A stretch of 64,000 nucleotides of DNA from Trochalopteron elliotii (GCA_024734555.1 JANPWX010020316.1:132894-196893); one strand, 5' to 3'. Counted from the stretch's first letter, positions 21,801 to 33,696 are shown. Notes: generated by a model from the letters alone, not told the origin. Numbers and translations are program-made.

Positions 21801-22392
21801 AAGAATGTTAGGGATAACTTGGAATCTTCATACCCCCTGGAGACCACAGTCTAGTGGACAGGTGGAAAGGATGAACCAGACTCTGAAGGGGCAGATTAAG
21901 AAGATTTGTCAGGAAGCAAAAATCCAGTGGCCTCAGGCATTGCCCCTAGCCCTGTTGAGAATCAGGATAAAGCCTAGAGAGAAGGTAGGAGTAAGTCCGT
22001 ATGAAATCCTGTACGGCAAACCTTATCATGCTACAGTGTATCAGGGTGACCCGCATTTGATAGGAGACCAAATCTTACTCACTTATATCCTGTCTCTCAA
22101 TAAGACCCTCACAGCTATCAGAGGAGCCCTGCAGTGGAATCGGCCGTTGCCATTGGAAAATCCAGCTCATGATATCCTACCAGGAGACCAAGTGTATATC
22201 AAAAACTGGAACACTGAACCTCTGAAGGAAACATGGGAAGGCCCTTACCAAGTACTCATGACTACTTTCACCGCTGTAAAGGTCGAGGGCATCGGAAACT
22301 GGATCCATTACACCAGAGTCAAGAAAGTCCCGTCTCAGTGGGAAGTTCGACCTCTATCTGCTACCCGGATGGTGTTCAAAGCCAAATCCTAA
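18871..22392 (+). CDS. pol: Pol polyprotein, class I ERV copy 1 (PR-RT-RNase H-IN)
   Basis: Reached by reading through the gag stop; about 1173 residues with no internal stop. Protease comes first, but its active site reads Asp-Thr-Glu (18931-18939) where Asp-Thr-Gly is expected, while the LLGRD motif remains. RT has [18 protein letters not shown] and YVDD (19858-19869). RNase H has TDGSS, the Glu of AQKAEIWAL and TDSKYAF. Integrase has an H-X3-H / C-X2-C zinc site and the D,D,E residues ([19 protein letters not shown]). The order and motifs are gammaretroviral. RT and IN look catalytically complete, whereas the protease is probably inactive. The end overlaps env by 160 bp in another frame. 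Confidence 0.93.
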   Translation, partial: LDQDLKVIIEVGGEPRQFRIDTEATHSALNTLMGPLSDSTIQVVGVMGQVEERTFLHTLDIRFGGKEFDHQFLYMPNSPESLLGRDLLSRVNARIIFEKGRVKLEIPEENLSQLFVIKEVETTGIPEEIEQAVVPWVWESGVPGKSKAAQPVVVELKEGARPVRLKQYPLKLEARKRVAPMITQFLALGILQECESEYNTPIFPGRKPNRKYRLVQDLRAINNITKDIHPVVANPYTLLTSVSEKFQWFTVIDLKDAFFCIPLAFESKKLFAFEWEDPDTGRKKQLTWARLPQGFKNSPTIFETQLARELEEWKISQVWESPFSYVLLQYVDDIFLATVEQEVCLRLTIGLLNMLGQAGYRVSKEKARLVRDKVIYLGCEISQGTRKLGINRIQTICAIPTPRNHQELRSFLGMVGWCRLWIPDFGLKAKPLYEAAKDPELKWGRIQERAFQALKQALREAPALGLPDLTKDFQLYVNERQRLAVGVLTQKLGSWKRPVGYFSKQLDAVSAGWPSCLRAVAATVILIQEARKLTLGKKIEVFIPHIVIAVLEQKGGHWLSSSRMLQYQAQLREQDDIELKTTNCLNPAEFLQAQQDEGELVHDCVETIEQVFTSRQDLRDEPLEDPDWELFTDGSSFVENGTRYAGYGVVTLSQVIEAKALTPGTSAQKAEIWALVRALVLSQGKRANIWTDSKYAFGVIHVHGALWKERGLLNSQGAQVKHREQIQALLEAVHKPREVAVMHVKGHQRGMGKEHQGNQLADKAAKQVAREVWTQLALLPVRTNPAASYLEQKPSYSPEDVKLAELVQARKNIKGWYVTSTGQVVLPVRIMRAVLEMEHNKCHWGAEALIQFLRKEVISNQMLTMAKRVNATCPVCIKNNPVTRRQVQMGKLQVGPQPGDYWQIDFSELPKAQGYKYILVYVCTFSGWPEAFPCRTNQAKEVVKTLLREIIPRFGVPLGMSSDRGPHFVAGVVQEVARMLGITWNLHTPWRPQSSGQVERMNQTLKGQIKKICQEAKIQWPQALPLALLRIRIKPREKVGVSPYEILYGKPYHATVYQGDPHLIGDQILLTYILSLNKTLTAIRGALQWNRPLPLENPAHDILPGDQVYIKNWNTEPLKETWEGPYQVLMTTFTAVKVEGIGNWIHYTRVKKVPSQWEVRPLSATRMVFKAKS

Positions 22393-24953
22393 TAATTGTC
22401 ATCCTACTGGGACAGATCCTATATGTGGATGCTTTTGTGGTAGTTACTGTAGTTGATCCGTATGTAGTAGTGCCTGAAAATGCGAGCATGAATCTAACCT
22501 GTTTGTTTTCAGATAACCAGAGAGCTGGATTCGAGGAAATAAATGTCAGATGGAAAGTGGGACCAGAAGTGGCGGATCAGGGAATGGTTACCTTGTTCTG
22601 GGACAAGCAACAACAAAGAGGGAACACGACCTTGCAGGTACCCACAACATGGAGAAACCATACAGGCCCATTCACATGTGTTGTTTGGATTAGGGATAGC
22701 TTTGATTATGGGAATCTTGAGGTAAAAGTGTTAGGGATAAATAATAAGGAAAATTTGGATAATCCTGTCACAGTGGTACCGGTCCACACACAAGTTGACA
22801 TGTGGAACGGACCCCCATTAAGAATAAACTGCACCTTTGAATTAGACCATTATTGTGGATGGACAGTACAAGTCAAATGGTGGAAAATGGGCCCGGACCA
22901 GATGTGGGAAAGATTAACCGTTGGAATAAGCTGGTGGATAGTCGGACTGAGAGGGGAGGGGTGGCTCAACATTACTGATCCCAAAATTGGGGAGGCTGAA
23001 GGAGAATACCTATGTGTAGTCACTTGTGGAAGTGACGGGAACTATGGACTGAGGGAAGTAGTTGCCAATCCTCACTTGGATAGGAGCGTTAAACCACAGC
23101 ATGGGGTATATCTAGCAACAGAAGGCCGGGACCTAATTTTAAGCTGTATCACAGGGGGAAAGAAATTCACTGACTTTGGGTGGTGGTTTAAGGGAAATTT
23201 GAAATCTGGACCCAAATATCAGATCGAGAGAAGAATTGGAATGATAGTCTTAGTAATTAGGCAGGCCAAGAAGGATGATGATGAAGGAAATTATTGGTGT
23301 TGGGTCTCGGAGGATGATTGGTGGGAACATGGAATGACTCACGTCTATATGAGAGAAACTCGAGTCACCAGGCAAGTAACAGAAATTAGGAATCCCATAA
23401 AAACCCCAGAGCAAGAAAATCTGGTGCTAGGATTAATTCGGGATTTTGGGAAAATGCAAAATGTCACAACCATTACAGCTTGTTTGCCCATGCCTCATTC
23501 AGCAGGTGACCCAATAACATGGGGAATAATACCTGTCGGAGAAATGCCCAAAGCATTTAGCAATGTCTCCTGGAATTGTAAATTTGTATCCCACATAATA
23601 CCAGGATGGATAGAAGGATGTTTGATTCCACAGGAGGTAACTAAGCAACAATGTCAACAGATGCCAGGCTACCTCGGTTGGGTAGAGGACCCTCGAAATA
23701 AGGGAAGTTGTTTAGTTTCAAAAGCTGGGAAGTACCCCTGTTCGAGAGTGCAAATACAAACAAAGAAAAAGATAAATGAAAAGGTATGCCAAAATGTTAC
23801 CCACCACACCACTATGGAAGAGTGGCAGACAATCTGGGGACCAAGTTTATTGGAAACATACAGTTATATAGGCCCAGTAAATTGGTGTATTCAATGGATA
23901 GGGAAAAAGAACCAAAGTTATGAATTATCTAAAGATGTTCCTGCACATTGGAGACAATTAACGAAGGCTAAGGATGATTGGAACTGTACCAAAATCTTAA
24001 CTTGTGATACCTCACCAGAACATATTGGTTTGCTACCTGTGAGAATTCTGTTACAGCTGGGATGTGAGTGCAGAGGATATAATCATTCCATGAAAAGAGA
24101 TAATAAAATGGGAGTTGACTGCAAAACAACCACGGTAAGAAGCCCAGGGAACTTGGTTTGGGTTAAGGGACATGGACAATGGACTACCCATATGCCAATC
24201 GATGGTTCAGTGACACAAATTACACTAGGAATTCCCACTTTATGTCCATTCTGGAAACAGTCCGAACTTACTAAGGAGGAGACCCAGAGGCGAATAAGAA
24301 GGGAAGTGGACGAATTAGTAGACCCAGAGGATGAATGGCATGAACCATCAGGGGGAGTAAAATTTGGTTGGGCACTTGAGTCTTTATTTGCTCCGGTAGC
24401 TACTTATAGGAACAGAGAGATGCTTTACAAGTTATTGGGACAAACAGAACGATTGGCAGCAGTCACTAAGAAGGGGTTTAAGGACTTGAATATACAGTTA
24501 CAAGCAACCACCAGAATGACAGTTCAAAATAGGATGGCCCTGGATATGATTTTGCTAAAGGAACATGGAGTTTGTGGATACCTGCAAGGGAGGGATGACC
24601 ATTGTTGTGTGCATATCCCAAACGTAACCCAAGAGGTGGAAAAGGATATAAGCCAATTGGGACAAATTGAATCACAAGTGCAGGAGGTCCAAAAGGAGGC
24701 AGAACATAATTGGGTAGGAGCTCTATTTAGCTCATTAGGAATCCAGGTCTCAGGTTGGTTATCCTCTATAATACAGTATATTGTAATGATTGTAATAATA
24801 GTGATTCTCATTGTCATAGCATATAAGTGTCTCCTAGGAGTGATTGCAAGAGAGGGCACTCATACACGTCGGGTGATGAAGGCTCTGACCAGGAAAGAAG
24901 TGATTTCGCCCAGAGAGAGTCCCCCGCCGACCTATCTGGAAACCATCACTTGA
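22233..24953 (+). CDS. env: Env glycoprotein with three Ig-like segments, copy 1
   Basis: Open frame of 906 residues starting within the pol end. A hydrophobic signal at residues 50-64 follows a 49-residue hydrophilic leader. Three Ig-like segments follow: C90-W107-C149, C200-W216-C261 and C305-W318-C356, the last two ending in EGEYLC and EGNYWC, the D/E-x-G-x-Y-x-C signature. The surface-unit core (about 380-690) has many Cys and N-glycosylation sites but no clear CXXC. A furin-type RRIRR lies at 686-690. TM (691-906) has a heptad region, a segment like the retroviral immunosuppressive domain ([17 protein letters not shown]), a C-X9-CC motif (781, 791, 792), a membrane helix at about 842-866 and a 40-residue tail with PPTY. 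It is predicted as a type I fusion glycoprotein; the Ig assignment rests on spacing only. Confidence 0.88.
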   Translation: MGRPLPSTHDYFHRCKGRGHRKLDPLHQSQESPVSVGSSTSICYPDGVQSQILIIVILLGQILYVDAFVVVTVVDPYVVVPENASMNLTCLFSDNQRAGFEEINVRWKVGPEVADQGMVTLFWDKQQQRGNTTLQVPTTWRNHTGPFTCVVWIRDSFDYGNLEVKVLGINNKENLDNPVTVVPVHTQVDMWNGPPLRINCTFELDHYCGWTVQVKWWKMGPDQMWERLTVGISWWIVGLRGEGWLNITDPKIGEAEGEYLCVVTCGSDGNYGLREVVANPHLDRSVKPQHGVYLATEGRDLILSCITGGKKFTDFGWWFKGNLKSGPKYQIERRIGMIVLVIRQAKKDDDEGNYWCWVSEDDWWEHGMTHVYMRETRVTRQVTEIRNPIKTPEQENLVLGLIRDFGKMQNVTTITACLPMPHSAGDPITWGIIPVGEMPKAFSNVSWNCKFVSHIIPGWIEGCLIPQEVTKQQCQQMPGYLGWVEDPRNKGSCLVSKAGKYPCSRVQIQTKKKINEKVCQNVTHHTTMEEWQTIWGPSLLETYSYIGPVNWCIQWIGKKNQSYELSKDVPAHWRQLTKAKDDWNCTKILTCDTSPEHIGLLPVRILLQLGCECRGYNHSMKRDNKMGVDCKTTTVRSPGNLVWVKGHGQWTTHMPIDGSVTQITLGIPTLCPFWKQSELTKEETQRRIRREVDELVDPEDEWHEPSGGVKFGWALESLFAPVATYRNREMLYKLLGQTERLAAVTKKGFKDLNIQLQATTRMTVQNRMALDMILLKEHGVCGYLQGRDDHCCVHIPNVTQEVEKDISQLGQIESQVQEVQKEAEHNWVGALFSSLGIQVSGWLSSIIQYIVMIVIIVILIVIAYKCLLGVIAREGTHTRRVMKALTRKEVISPRESPPPTYLETIT

Positions 24954-24990
24954 AGATTGAGCATCCTTGCAGAATCCTTGAAGAATGCTC

Positions 24991-25002
24991 AAAAGGGGGG
25001 AG
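24991..25002 (+). promoter_or_regulatory. Polypurine tract, copy 1
   Basis: aaaaggggggag immediately precedes LTR-B and would prime plus-strand synthesis. Copy 2 has the same tract at 33734-33745. Confidence 0.85.
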
Positions 25003-25003
25003 T

Positions 25004-25526
25004 TGTTACCAAAGGGGGGTTGGAGAAATTAAATAGTGAAGTAGTAGTAGTCATGCTAAGGCTTGAAGATTTCCCTATTAGAAGTAGGCCCGAATCCTGG
25101 GAATGTGCCATGGGAATGTACTGAGGTTCCTGAGACTTAAAAGGCTTAGCTAAGAACAAAACAGGTAGAAACTGTTAGATGTTTCCATGAGATTAAGTTA
25201 AAGTATAACGTAGCCATGGGTATCTGGGGGTGGGAGTTTGACCACAGGAGCTAAACCATAGTCTTGGAGCAGACAACCATGTGAAATTTATGACTCCAAG
25301 GAGTGTAATTTGATTTTGATATATGTATCTATTGTAACTTGGGATGTGGGGTTTTGCACGTACACTAATGAAGTAATCAGTTGTAAAAAGATATAAAAGC
25401 TGATTGTAAAATGAGGGTCTTCGGGATTCTGACTTGGGACGCTAGTCCTCAGGTCCCCGGGCCCTAATAAAGCACCGCATAAATCAACTTAGTTGGTTTG
25501 TGTTTTACTCTGGATATCGGGCAACA
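25004..25526 (+). mobile_element. LTR-B: shared middle LTR of the tandem array
   Basis: Same limits as LTR-A (tgttacc to gggcaaca). TATAAAA lies at 25392-25398 and AATAAA at 25466-25471. It is the 3' LTR of copy 1 and the 5' LTR of copy 2. Sharing a single LTR shows that the copies are joined head to tail by homologous recombination rather than by two adjacent insertions. Confidence 0.95.
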
Positions 25527-25532
25527 GTTTTC

Positions 25533-25550
25533 TGGCGACCGCGGCAGGAC
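25533..25550 (+). promoter_or_regulatory. Primer binding site, copy 2
   Basis: TGGCGACCGCGGCAGGAC, differing by one base from copy 1. Confidence 0.6.
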
Positions 25551-25662
25551 TCCGGAGGTTGCTGGGGCGGTTCGCGAGCTGATCCACTCCACGCCGGCAC
25601 CAGGTGATTTCTGGGGAGACATCAACCCGTGCCCGACCCCGCGCCTGACGGACGACTGTGAG

Positions 25663-25670
25663 AGGTAAGC
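25663..25670 (+). promoter_or_regulatory. Candidate 5' splice donor, copy 2
   Basis: AG|GTAAGC, the same leader position as in copy 1, exactly 8743 bp downstream. Confidence 0.6.
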
Positions 25671-25918
25671 CCGAAAAGGTGCTTTATTCTTTGGTTTGGG
25701 TAAGCCTGCCGAATAAGACGAGGCAGTGATCCTCGCACGGTTGGGCAAAAGACGTCTAAAGGTTGGGGAGCCTAGGCACTGGCCGTCAGACGTGGCGAAA
25801 GCTGCGCAGGACCAGTACTTGCCACTCGCAGTGACGAGCAAGGCAAGAATAGTGGATTATAGCGGACTATTGGTAATTGGATTGTGGTGTAAGAGTGAGA
25901 GTGAGTGTGTGTATGATT

Positions 25919-27613
25919 ATGCCATTTAAAACGTTCAAAGCATTAACTAGTACTAATATAGAAATAAATGATGATTCGCCTCTAGGATGTTTATTACAGC
26001 ATTGGAAACAAGGTTGTTTTGGTCAAGAACTGAGTAAAAGGAAATTGATTGATTACTGTAATTATATTTGGCCCATGTATGAGACTGGAGGAATGCGATG
26101 GCCCAGGCATGGTACTTTGAACCCTGATATCATTACTCCTTTGATGCATTATTTACAAGATAATGAGAAGTGGGATGAGATACCATATTTGGATTTGTTT
26201 TATTACCTGAAAGAAAAGCCTGAGTGGCAGAAGGAATGTGGTATAATGGTATTGAAATCTGTAGATGATGAATGTGTGGGATGTAAAGAATGGAAAAGGT
26301 GTAAAGAGTGCTCGGTAAAGTTTACAGAACCTGAAGAGGATGTCTCAATGCTGGTAGCCCCAGTAGCGGCGTTGACCCTCCCCAGTGCACCCCTGTTAGG
26401 GAAGGATGATGAATTAGGAAAAGAAAGGGAAGCAGGGACTGAGGAAACCATACGGGAGGAAACAATTGCGCCACGGAGTCCATTATGGGAAAGGACTCGA
26501 AGGGGGCGGATGATGGAGAAGGGACGAGAAAGGGAGAAAGAGAGGGAGGTAAATAAACCCCGTTTAATGGCCCCATTACGAGAGGCGGTGGCAGGTCCCG
26601 AGGGGGAGAAGGTTATGGTAAAGGTCCCATTTTCCCCTAATGATTTAATGATTTGGAAACAATCAGCGGGGACGTATCGGGAAGATCCGGAGCGCGTGGC
26701 TCGAGTGATCAAGATGGTGATTAAAACTCAGAATCCTGATTGGAATGATTTGCAGGTTTTGCTTGATACAATTCTGGACTCGAAGGAAAAAGAGATAGTG
26801 TTTAAAGCAATGACTGAGCGGGCTCGGGACATGGTTCGGTTGCGATTGGCAGGGGGCAATGTGAATGATTTGGTACCAAGGGAAGACCCAGAGTGGAACC
26901 CAAATACAGGGGAAGGGATGCGAAGACTTAGAATTTATCAAGAGCTGGTGGTGGAAGGAGTGCGAAATGGGATACCTAAAACCTTGAATTGGTCAAAATT
27001 GTACTCAGTTAAGCAGGAAAAAAGTGAGTCGCCCTCAGAGTTTTTAGAAAGATTAAAGGAGACTGCCCGACGATACACAAATTTGGATGTAGAGGGGGAA
27101 GCGGGAAAATTGCAATTGGCATTGATATTTATGGGACAGTCTCAGGAGGATATCCATAAGAAGTTGCAGAAATTGGAAGGGGAAGAAACTAGGGACCTAG
27201 AAAGGTTGTTGGAGGTGGCATGGAAAGTTTATAATAACAGAGAAAAGGAGACAATGAAAAGGCAGCAAGCAAGTATGCTGGCAATTTTACAACAGGTAAC
27301 GAGCGGGAATTCTAGAGGGGGAAACCCCAGGGGAAGAGGACAGGGTCGGGGCCGGGGAAGAGGGGGAGGAAATCCAGCATCGGTTGAGGGGAGAGGATTT
27401 AGAAATGGTATAATGGGACAGGGGACAACTAGGTTGGCATGGAATCAATGTGCTATATGCAAAAATAGAGGCCACTGGAAAAATGAGTGTCCACTTTCCC
27501 AGGGTGGAGGGAATGAGCAGGGACAGGGACTAAATCCTTTCTGCAATAATCCACAAGAGGTCGCACAAGCCTTTATGATGGGGAGTTACCACAATCAAAA
27601 TCAAAGCAGCTGA
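25919..27613 (+). CDS. gag: Gag polyprotein, class I ERV copy 2 (intact frame)
   Basis: Identical in protein sequence to copy 1 (564 residues; PSAP motif, MHR-like segment, Arg-Gly tract, one CCHC knuckle). The frames on the other strand also translate identically between the copies, so the DNA is identical or almost so. It ends in TGA followed by CTA, with pol continuing in frame. Confidence 0.93.
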   Translation: MPFKTFKALTSTNIEINDDSPLGCLLQHWKQGCFGQELSKRKLIDYCNYIWPMYETGGMRWPRHGTLNPDIITPLMHYLQDNEKWDEIPYLDLFYYLKEKPEWQKECGIMVLKSVDDECVGCKEWKRCKECSVKFTEPEEDVSMLVAPVAALTLPSAPLLGKDDELGKEREAGTEETIREETIAPRSPLWERTRRGRMMEKGREREKEREVNKPRLMAPLREAVAGPEGEKVMVKVPFSPNDLMIWKQSAGTYREDPERVARVIKMVIKTQNPDWNDLQVLLDTILDSKEKEIVFKAMTERARDMVRLRLAGGNVNDLVPREDPEWNPNTGEGMRRLRIYQELVVEGVRNGIPKTLNWSKLYSVKQEKSESPSEFLERLKETARRYTNLDVEGEAGKLQLALIFMGQSQEDIHKKLQKLEGEETRDLERLLEVAWKVYNNREKETMKRQQASMLAILQQVTSGNSRGGNPRGRGQGRGRGRGGGNPASVEGRGFRNGIMGQGTTRLAWNQCAICKNRGHWKNECPLSQGGGNEQGQGLNPFCNNPQEVAQAFMMGSYHNQNQSS

Positions 27614-27619
27614 CTAGAT
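27611..27619 (+). promoter_or_regulatory. UGA-CUA readthrough context, copy 2
   Basis: Same TGA-CTA junction as copy 1 with pol in the same frame. Confidence 0.75.
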
Positions 27620-30600
27620 CAGGATCTGAAGGTGATAATTGAGGTGGGGGGGGAGCCCAGACAATTTAGGATAGATACTGAAGCTACACATTCTGCTTTA
27701 AATACACTAATGGGACCCTTAAGTGATTCTACTATCCAGGTGGTGGGGGTTATGGGACAAGTAGAGGAAAGAACGTTTTTACACACATTAGATATAAGAT
27801 TTGGGGGAAAAGAATTTGATCATCAATTCTTGTACATGCCAAATAGTCCAGAATCATTGCTAGGAAGGGATTTATTATCAAGAGTGAATGCGAGAATAAT
27901 TTTTGAAAAAGGAAGGGTTAAATTGGAAATCCCAGAAGAAAACTTATCCCAGTTGTTTGTGATAAAAGAAGTAGAAACAACAGGTATACCTGAAGAAATA
28001 GAGCAGGCAGTAGTACCATGGGTCTGGGAGTCTGGAGTTCCGGGTAAGTCAAAAGCTGCACAACCTGTAGTGGTGGAGTTGAAGGAAGGAGCCCGTCCAG
28101 TTAGATTAAAGCAGTACCCACTAAAGCTGGAAGCTAGGAAAAGGGTAGCTCCAATGATAACTCAGTTTTTGGCATTAGGAATTTTGCAAGAATGTGAATC
28201 GGAATACAATACCCCAATCTTCCCAGGGAGGAAACCGAATAGAAAATACAGACTGGTTCAAGATTTAAGGGCAATTAATAATATCACAAAGGATATCCAT
28301 CCGGTGGTGGCAAACCCTTATACATTGCTAACATCTGTGTCTGAAAAATTTCAGTGGTTCACTGTAATCGATTTAAAGGACGCGTTTTTCTGCATCCCTC
28401 TGGCATTTGAAAGTAAAAAATTGTTTGCCTTTGAGTGGGAAGACCCAGACACAGGACGGAAGAAACAGCTAACTTGGGCACGTTTGCCGCAAGGGTTCAA
28501 GAACAGTCCGACAATATTTGAGACCCAGTTGGCTCGGGAACTGGAAGAATGGAAAATCAGCCAGGTATGGGAGTCTCCTTTCTCTTATGTATTATTGCAA
28601 TATGTTGATGACATTTTCCTGGCTACTGTAGAGCAAGAGGTGTGCTTGCGCCTAACCATCGGACTATTGAATATGCTGGGACAAGCTGGATATCGTGTGT
28701 CTAAAGAAAAAGCCCGACTGGTAAGAGATAAAGTCATATATTTGGGTTGCGAAATCTCCCAGGGGACCCGAAAGTTGGGTATTAACCGGATACAAACAAT
28801 CTGTGCCATTCCTACGCCCCGAAATCATCAGGAACTGAGATCTTTTCTAGGGATGGTGGGGTGGTGTCGGCTGTGGATTCCAGACTTCGGCCTGAAAGCC
28901 AAACCCCTCTATGAAGCTGCAAAAGACCCTGAGCTAAAGTGGGGAAGAATCCAGGAAAGGGCATTCCAAGCACTGAAACAGGCATTGAGGGAAGCACCTG
29001 CCCTAGGTTTGCCAGACCTCACAAAGGATTTTCAACTGTATGTTAATGAAAGGCAGCGACTGGCAGTGGGAGTACTCACACAAAAGCTGGGATCGTGGAA
29101 ACGCCCAGTGGGATACTTCTCAAAGCAGTTGGATGCCGTGAGTGCTGGATGGCCTAGCTGCTTACGAGCTGTGGCAGCCACTGTGATTCTGATACAGGAG
29201 GCCAGGAAATTGACTTTGGGAAAGAAAATTGAAGTGTTTATTCCCCACATAGTAATTGCAGTACTGGAACAAAAAGGGGGGCATTGGTTGTCGTCTAGCC
29301 GTATGTTACAGTACCAGGCACAGTTGAGGGAACAAGACGACATCGAATTAAAAACAACTAACTGTCTTAATCCAGCAGAATTTCTCCAAGCTCAACAGGA
29401 TGAAGGAGAACTGGTACATGATTGTGTGGAAACCATTGAACAGGTATTCACTAGTCGACAAGACCTGAGAGATGAGCCTTTGGAGGACCCCGACTGGGAA
29501 CTGTTCACTGATGGCTCCAGCTTCGTTGAAAATGGAACTCGGTATGCTGGGTATGGGGTGGTAACCCTAAGCCAAGTCATAGAGGCTAAGGCTCTTACCC
29601 CAGGAACATCAGCCCAAAAGGCAGAAATATGGGCTTTGGTAAGAGCTTTGGTTTTAAGTCAAGGAAAAAGAGCAAATATCTGGACAGACTCCAAATATGC
29701 TTTTGGAGTAATCCATGTGCACGGGGCTTTGTGGAAAGAAAGGGGACTTTTGAACTCGCAAGGGGCACAGGTCAAACACCGTGAGCAAATCCAAGCCCTA
29801 CTTGAAGCGGTCCACAAACCTCGGGAGGTGGCAGTAATGCATGTAAAAGGACATCAGAGGGGGATGGGAAAGGAACACCAAGGAAACCAGCTGGCAGACA
29901 AAGCAGCCAAACAGGTAGCCCGAGAAGTATGGACTCAATTAGCATTATTGCCTGTACGGACTAACCCAGCTGCTTCTTACCTTGAACAAAAACCTAGCTA
30001 TTCTCCAGAAGATGAAAAACTAGCCGAGTTGGTGCAAGCCCGCAAAAACATAAAAGGATGGTATGTAACATCAACGGGACAAGAAGTATTCCCCGTGAGA
30101 ATTATGAGAGCAGTGTTGGAAATGGAACATAACAAATGCCATTGGGGAACAGAAGCACTGATTCAATTCCTGCGGAAAGAGGTAATCTCAAATCAGATGT
30201 TAACAATGGCTAAGAGAGTGAACGCCACCTGCCCGGTATGTATCAAAAATAACCCTGTGACTAGGAGGCAAGTGCAAATGGGAAAATTACAGGTGGGACC
30301 CCAACCAGGAGATTATTGGCAAATAGATTTTTCAGATTTACCAAAAGCCCAGGGATATAAGTACATATTGGTGTATGTATGTACCTTTTCCGGGTGGCCG
30401 GAAGCCTTTCCCTGTCGAACAAATCAGGCAAAAGAGGTAGTAAAGACACTGTTACGGGAGATTATACCAAGATTTGGTGTACCGTTAGGAATGTCATCAG
30501 ACCGGGCACCCCACTTTGTGGCAGGAATTGTACAGGAGGTAGCAAGAATGTTAGGGATAACTTGGAATCTTCATACCCCTTGGAGACCACAGTCTAGTGG

Positions 30601-31135
30601 ACAGGTGGAAAGGATGAACCAGACTCTGAAGGGGCAGATTAAGAAGATTTGTCAGGAAGCCAAGATCCAGTGGCCCCAGGCATTGCCCCTAGCCCTGTTG
30701 AGAATCAGGATAAAGCCTAGAGAGAAGGTAGGGGTAAGTCCGTATGAAATCCTGTACGGCAAACCTTATCATGCTACAGTGTATCAGGGTGACCCGCATT
30801 TGATAGGAGACCAAATCTTACTCACTTATATCCTGTCTCTCAATAAGACCCTCACAGCTATCAGAGGAGCCCTGCAGTGGAATCGGCCGTTGCCATTGGA
30901 AAATCCAGCTCATGATATCCTACCAGGAGACCAAGTGTATATCAAAAACTGGAACACTGAACCTCTGAAGGAAACATGGGAAGGTCCTTACCAAGTACTC
31001 ATGACTACTTTCACCGCTGTAAAGGTCGAGGGCATCGGAAACTGGATCCATTACACCAGAGTCAAGAAAGTCCCGTCTCAGTGGGAAGTTCGACCTCTAT
31101 CTGCTACCCGGATGGTGTTCAAAGCCAAATCCTAA
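27614..31135 (+). CDS. pol: Pol polyprotein, class I ERV copy 2
   Basis: Same architecture and length as copy 1, with no internal stop. It shares the Asp-Thr-Glu change at the protease active site (27674-27682). Protein and DNA appear identical to copy 1 until base 30015 (A here, T at 21272). After that, several changes occur between RNase H and integrase, including Arg-Ala-Pro in place of Arg-Gly-Pro after the second catalytic Asp of integrase. The D,D,E residues, YVDD and the zinc site remain. RT and integrase look complete, whereas the protease is doubtful for the same reason as in copy 1. Confidence 0.92.
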   Translation, partial: LDQDLKVIIEVGGEPRQFRIDTEATHSALNTLMGPLSDSTIQVVGVMGQVEERTFLHTLDIRFGGKEFDHQFLYMPNSPESLLGRDLLSRVNARIIFEKGRVKLEIPEENLSQLFVIKEVETTGIPEEIEQAVVPWVWESGVPGKSKAAQPVVVELKEGARPVRLKQYPLKLEARKRVAPMITQFLALGILQECESEYNTPIFPGRKPNRKYRLVQDLRAINNITKDIHPVVANPYTLLTSVSEKFQWFTVIDLKDAFFCIPLAFESKKLFAFEWEDPDTGRKKQLTWARLPQGFKNSPTIFETQLARELEEWKISQVWESPFSYVLLQYVDDIFLATVEQEVCLRLTIGLLNMLGQAGYRVSKEKARLVRDKVIYLGCEISQGTRKLGINRIQTICAIPTPRNHQELRSFLGMVGWCRLWIPDFGLKAKPLYEAAKDPELKWGRIQERAFQALKQALREAPALGLPDLTKDFQLYVNERQRLAVGVLTQKLGSWKRPVGYFSKQLDAVSAGWPSCLRAVAATVILIQEARKLTLGKKIEVFIPHIVIAVLEQKGGHWLSSSRMLQYQAQLREQDDIELKTTNCLNPAEFLQAQQDEGELVHDCVETIEQVFTSRQDLRDEPLEDPDWELFTDGSSFVENGTRYAGYGVVTLSQVIEAKALTPGTSAQKAEIWALVRALVLSQGKRANIWTDSKYAFGVIHVHGALWKERGLLNSQGAQVKHREQIQALLEAVHKPREVAVMHVKGHQRGMGKEHQGNQLADKAAKQVAREVWTQLALLPVRTNPAASYLEQKPSYSPEDEKLAELVQARKNIKGWYVTSTGQEVFPVRIMRAVLEMEHNKCHWGTEALIQFLRKEVISNQMLTMAKRVNATCPVCIKNNPVTRRQVQMGKLQVGPQPGDYWQIDFSDLPKAQGYKYILVYVCTFSGWPEAFPCRTNQAKEVVKTLLREIIPRFGVPLGMSSDRAPHFVAGIVQEVARMLGITWNLHTPWRPQSSGQVERMNQTLKGQIKKICQEAKIQWPQALPLALLRIRIKPREKVGVSPYEILYGKPYHATVYQGDPHLIGDQILLTYILSLNKTLTAIRGALQWNRPLPLENPAHDILPGDQVYIKNWNTEPLKETWEGPYQVLMTTFTAVKVEGIGNWIHYTRVKKVPSQWEVRPLSATRMVFKAKS

Positions 31136-33696
31136 TAATTGTCATCCTACTGGGACAGATCCTATATGTGGATGCTTTTGTGGTAGTTACTGTAGTTGAT
31201 CCGTATGTAGTAGTGCCTGAAAATGCGAGCATGAATCTAACCTGTTTGTTTTCAGATAACCAGAGAGCTGGATTCAAGGAAATAAATGTCAGATGGAAAG
31301 TGGGACCAGAAGTGGCGGATCAGGGAATGGTTACCTTGTTCTGGGACAAGCAACAACAAAGAGGGAACACGACCTTGCAGGTACCCACAACATGGAGAAA
31401 CCATACAGGCCCATTCACATGTGTTGTTTGGATTAGGGATAGCTTTGATTATGGGAATCTTGAGGTAAAAGTTTTGGGGATAAAGAATAAGGAAAATTTG
31501 GAAAATCCTGTCACAGTGGTACCGGTCCACACACAAGTTGACATGTGGAATGGACCCCCATTAAGAATAAACTGCACCTTTGAATTAGACCATTATTGTG
31601 GATGGACAGTACAAGTCAAATGGTGGAAAAGGGGCCCGGACCAGATGTGGGAAAGATTAACCGTTGGAATAAGATGGTGGATAGTCGGACTGAGAGGGAA
31701 GGGGTGGCTCAACATTACTGATCCCAAAATTGGGGAGGCTGGAGGAGAATATCTATGTGTAGTCACTTGTGGAAGTGACGGGAACTATGGACTGAGGGAA
31801 GTAGTTGCCAATCCTCACTTGGATAGGAGCGTTAAACCACAGCATGGGGTATATCTAGCAACAGAAGGCCAGGACCTAATTTTAAGCTGTATCACAGGGG
31901 AAAAGAAATTCACTGACTTTGGGTGGTGGTTTAAGGGAAATTTGAAATCTGGACCCAAATATCAGATTGAGAGAAGAATTGGAATGATAGTCTTAGTAAT
32001 TAGGCAGGCCAAGAAGGATGATGATGAAGGAAATTATTGGTGTTGGGTCTCAGAGGATGATTGGTGGGAACATGGAATGACTCACGTCTATATGAGAGAA
32101 ACTCAAGTCACCAGGCAAGTAACAGAAATTAGGAATCCCATAAAAACCCCAGAGCAAGAAAATCTGGTGCTAGGATTAATTCGGGATTTTGGGAAAATGC
32201 AAAATGTCACAACCATTACAGCTTGTTTGCCCATGCCTCACTCAGCAGGTGACCCAATATCATGGGGAATAATACCTGTCGGAGAAATGCCCAAAGCATT
32301 TAGTAATGTCTCCTGGAATTGTAAATTTGTATCCCACATAATACCAGGATGGATAGAAGGATGTTTGATTCCACAGGAGGTAACTAAGCAACAATGTCAA
32401 CAGATGCCAGGCTACCTCGGTTGGGTAGAGGACCCTCGAAATAAGGGAAGTTGTTTAGTTTCAAAAGCTGGGAAGTACCCCTGTTCGAGAGTGCAAATAC
32501 AAACAAAGAAAAAGATAAATGAAAAGGTATGCCAAAATGTTACCCACCACACCACTATGGAAGAGTGGCAGACAATCTGGGGACCAAGTTTATTGGAAAC
32601 ATACAGTTATATAGGCCCAGTAAATTGGTGTATTCAACGGATAGGGAAAAAGAACCAAAGTCATGAATTATCTAAAGATGTTCCTGCACATTGGAGACAA
32701 TTAACGAAGGCTAAGGATGATTGGAACTGTACCAAAATCTTTACTTGTGATACCTCACCAGAACATATTGGTTTGCTACCTGTGAGAATTCTGTTACAGC
32801 TGGGATGTGAGTGCAGAGGATATAATCATTCCATGAAAAGAGATAATAAAATGGGAGTTGATTGCAAAACAACTACGGTAAGAAGCCCAGGGAACTTGGT
32901 TTGGGTTAAGGGACATGGACAATGGACTACCCATATGCCAATCGATGGTTCAGTGACACAAATTACACTAGGAATTCCCACTTTATGTCCATTCTGGAAA
33001 CAGTCCGAACTTACTAAGGAGGAGACCCAGAGGTGAATAAGAAGGGAAGTGGACGAATTAGTAGACTCAGAGGATGAATGGCATGAACCATCAGGGGGAG
33101 TAAAATTTGGTTGGGCACTTGAGTCATTATTTGCTCCGATAGCTACTTATAGGAACAGAGAGATGATTTACAAGTTATTGGGACAAACAGAACAATTGGC
33201 AGCAGTCACTAAGAAGGGGTTTAAGGACTTGAATATACAGTTACAAGCAACCACCAGAATGACAGTTCAAAATAGGATGGCCCTGGATATGATTTTGCTA
33301 AAGGAACATGGAGTTTGTGGATACCTGCAAGGGGGGGATGACCATTGTTGTGTGCATATCCCAAACGTAACCCAAGAGGTGGAAAAGGATATAAGCCAAT
33401 TGGGACAAATTGAATCACAAGTGCAGGAGGTCCAAAAGGAGGCAGAACATAATTGGGTAGGAGCTCTATTTAGCTCATTAGGAATCCAGGTCTCAGGTTG
33501 GTTATCCTCTATAATACAGTATATTGTAATGATTGTAATAATAGTGATTCTCATTGTCATAGCATATAAGTGTCTTCTAGGAGTGATTGCAAGAGAGGGC
33601 ATGCATACACGTCGGGTGATGAAGGCTCTGACCAGGAAAGAAGTGATTTCACCCAGAGAGAGTCCCCCGCCGACCTATCTGGAAACCATCACTTGA
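30976..33696 (+). pseudogene. env: Env with Ig-like segments, copy 2, broken by one stop
   Basis: Collinear with the env of copy 1, with about 20 amino-acid differences in 906, no indels and the same three Ig-like segments. A TGA at 33034-33036 falls at residue 687, inside the furin-type basic cluster at the SU/TM junction. The predicted product is therefore a 686-residue surface-unit protein without the membrane anchor, and the TM frame (33037-33696) is separated from it. The TM part keeps the immunosuppressive-domain-like stretch, the C-X9-CC motif, the membrane helix and the PPTY tail. A soluble SU-only protein is conceivable, but there is no evidence for it. Confidence 0.9.

Noticed and set aside
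22050..22120. Splice acceptor for the class I env near 'cctgtctctcaataag'
   Set aside because: The pyrimidine tract is weak and no branch-point or conserved position supports it. The acceptor is probably in this region but cannot be fixed.
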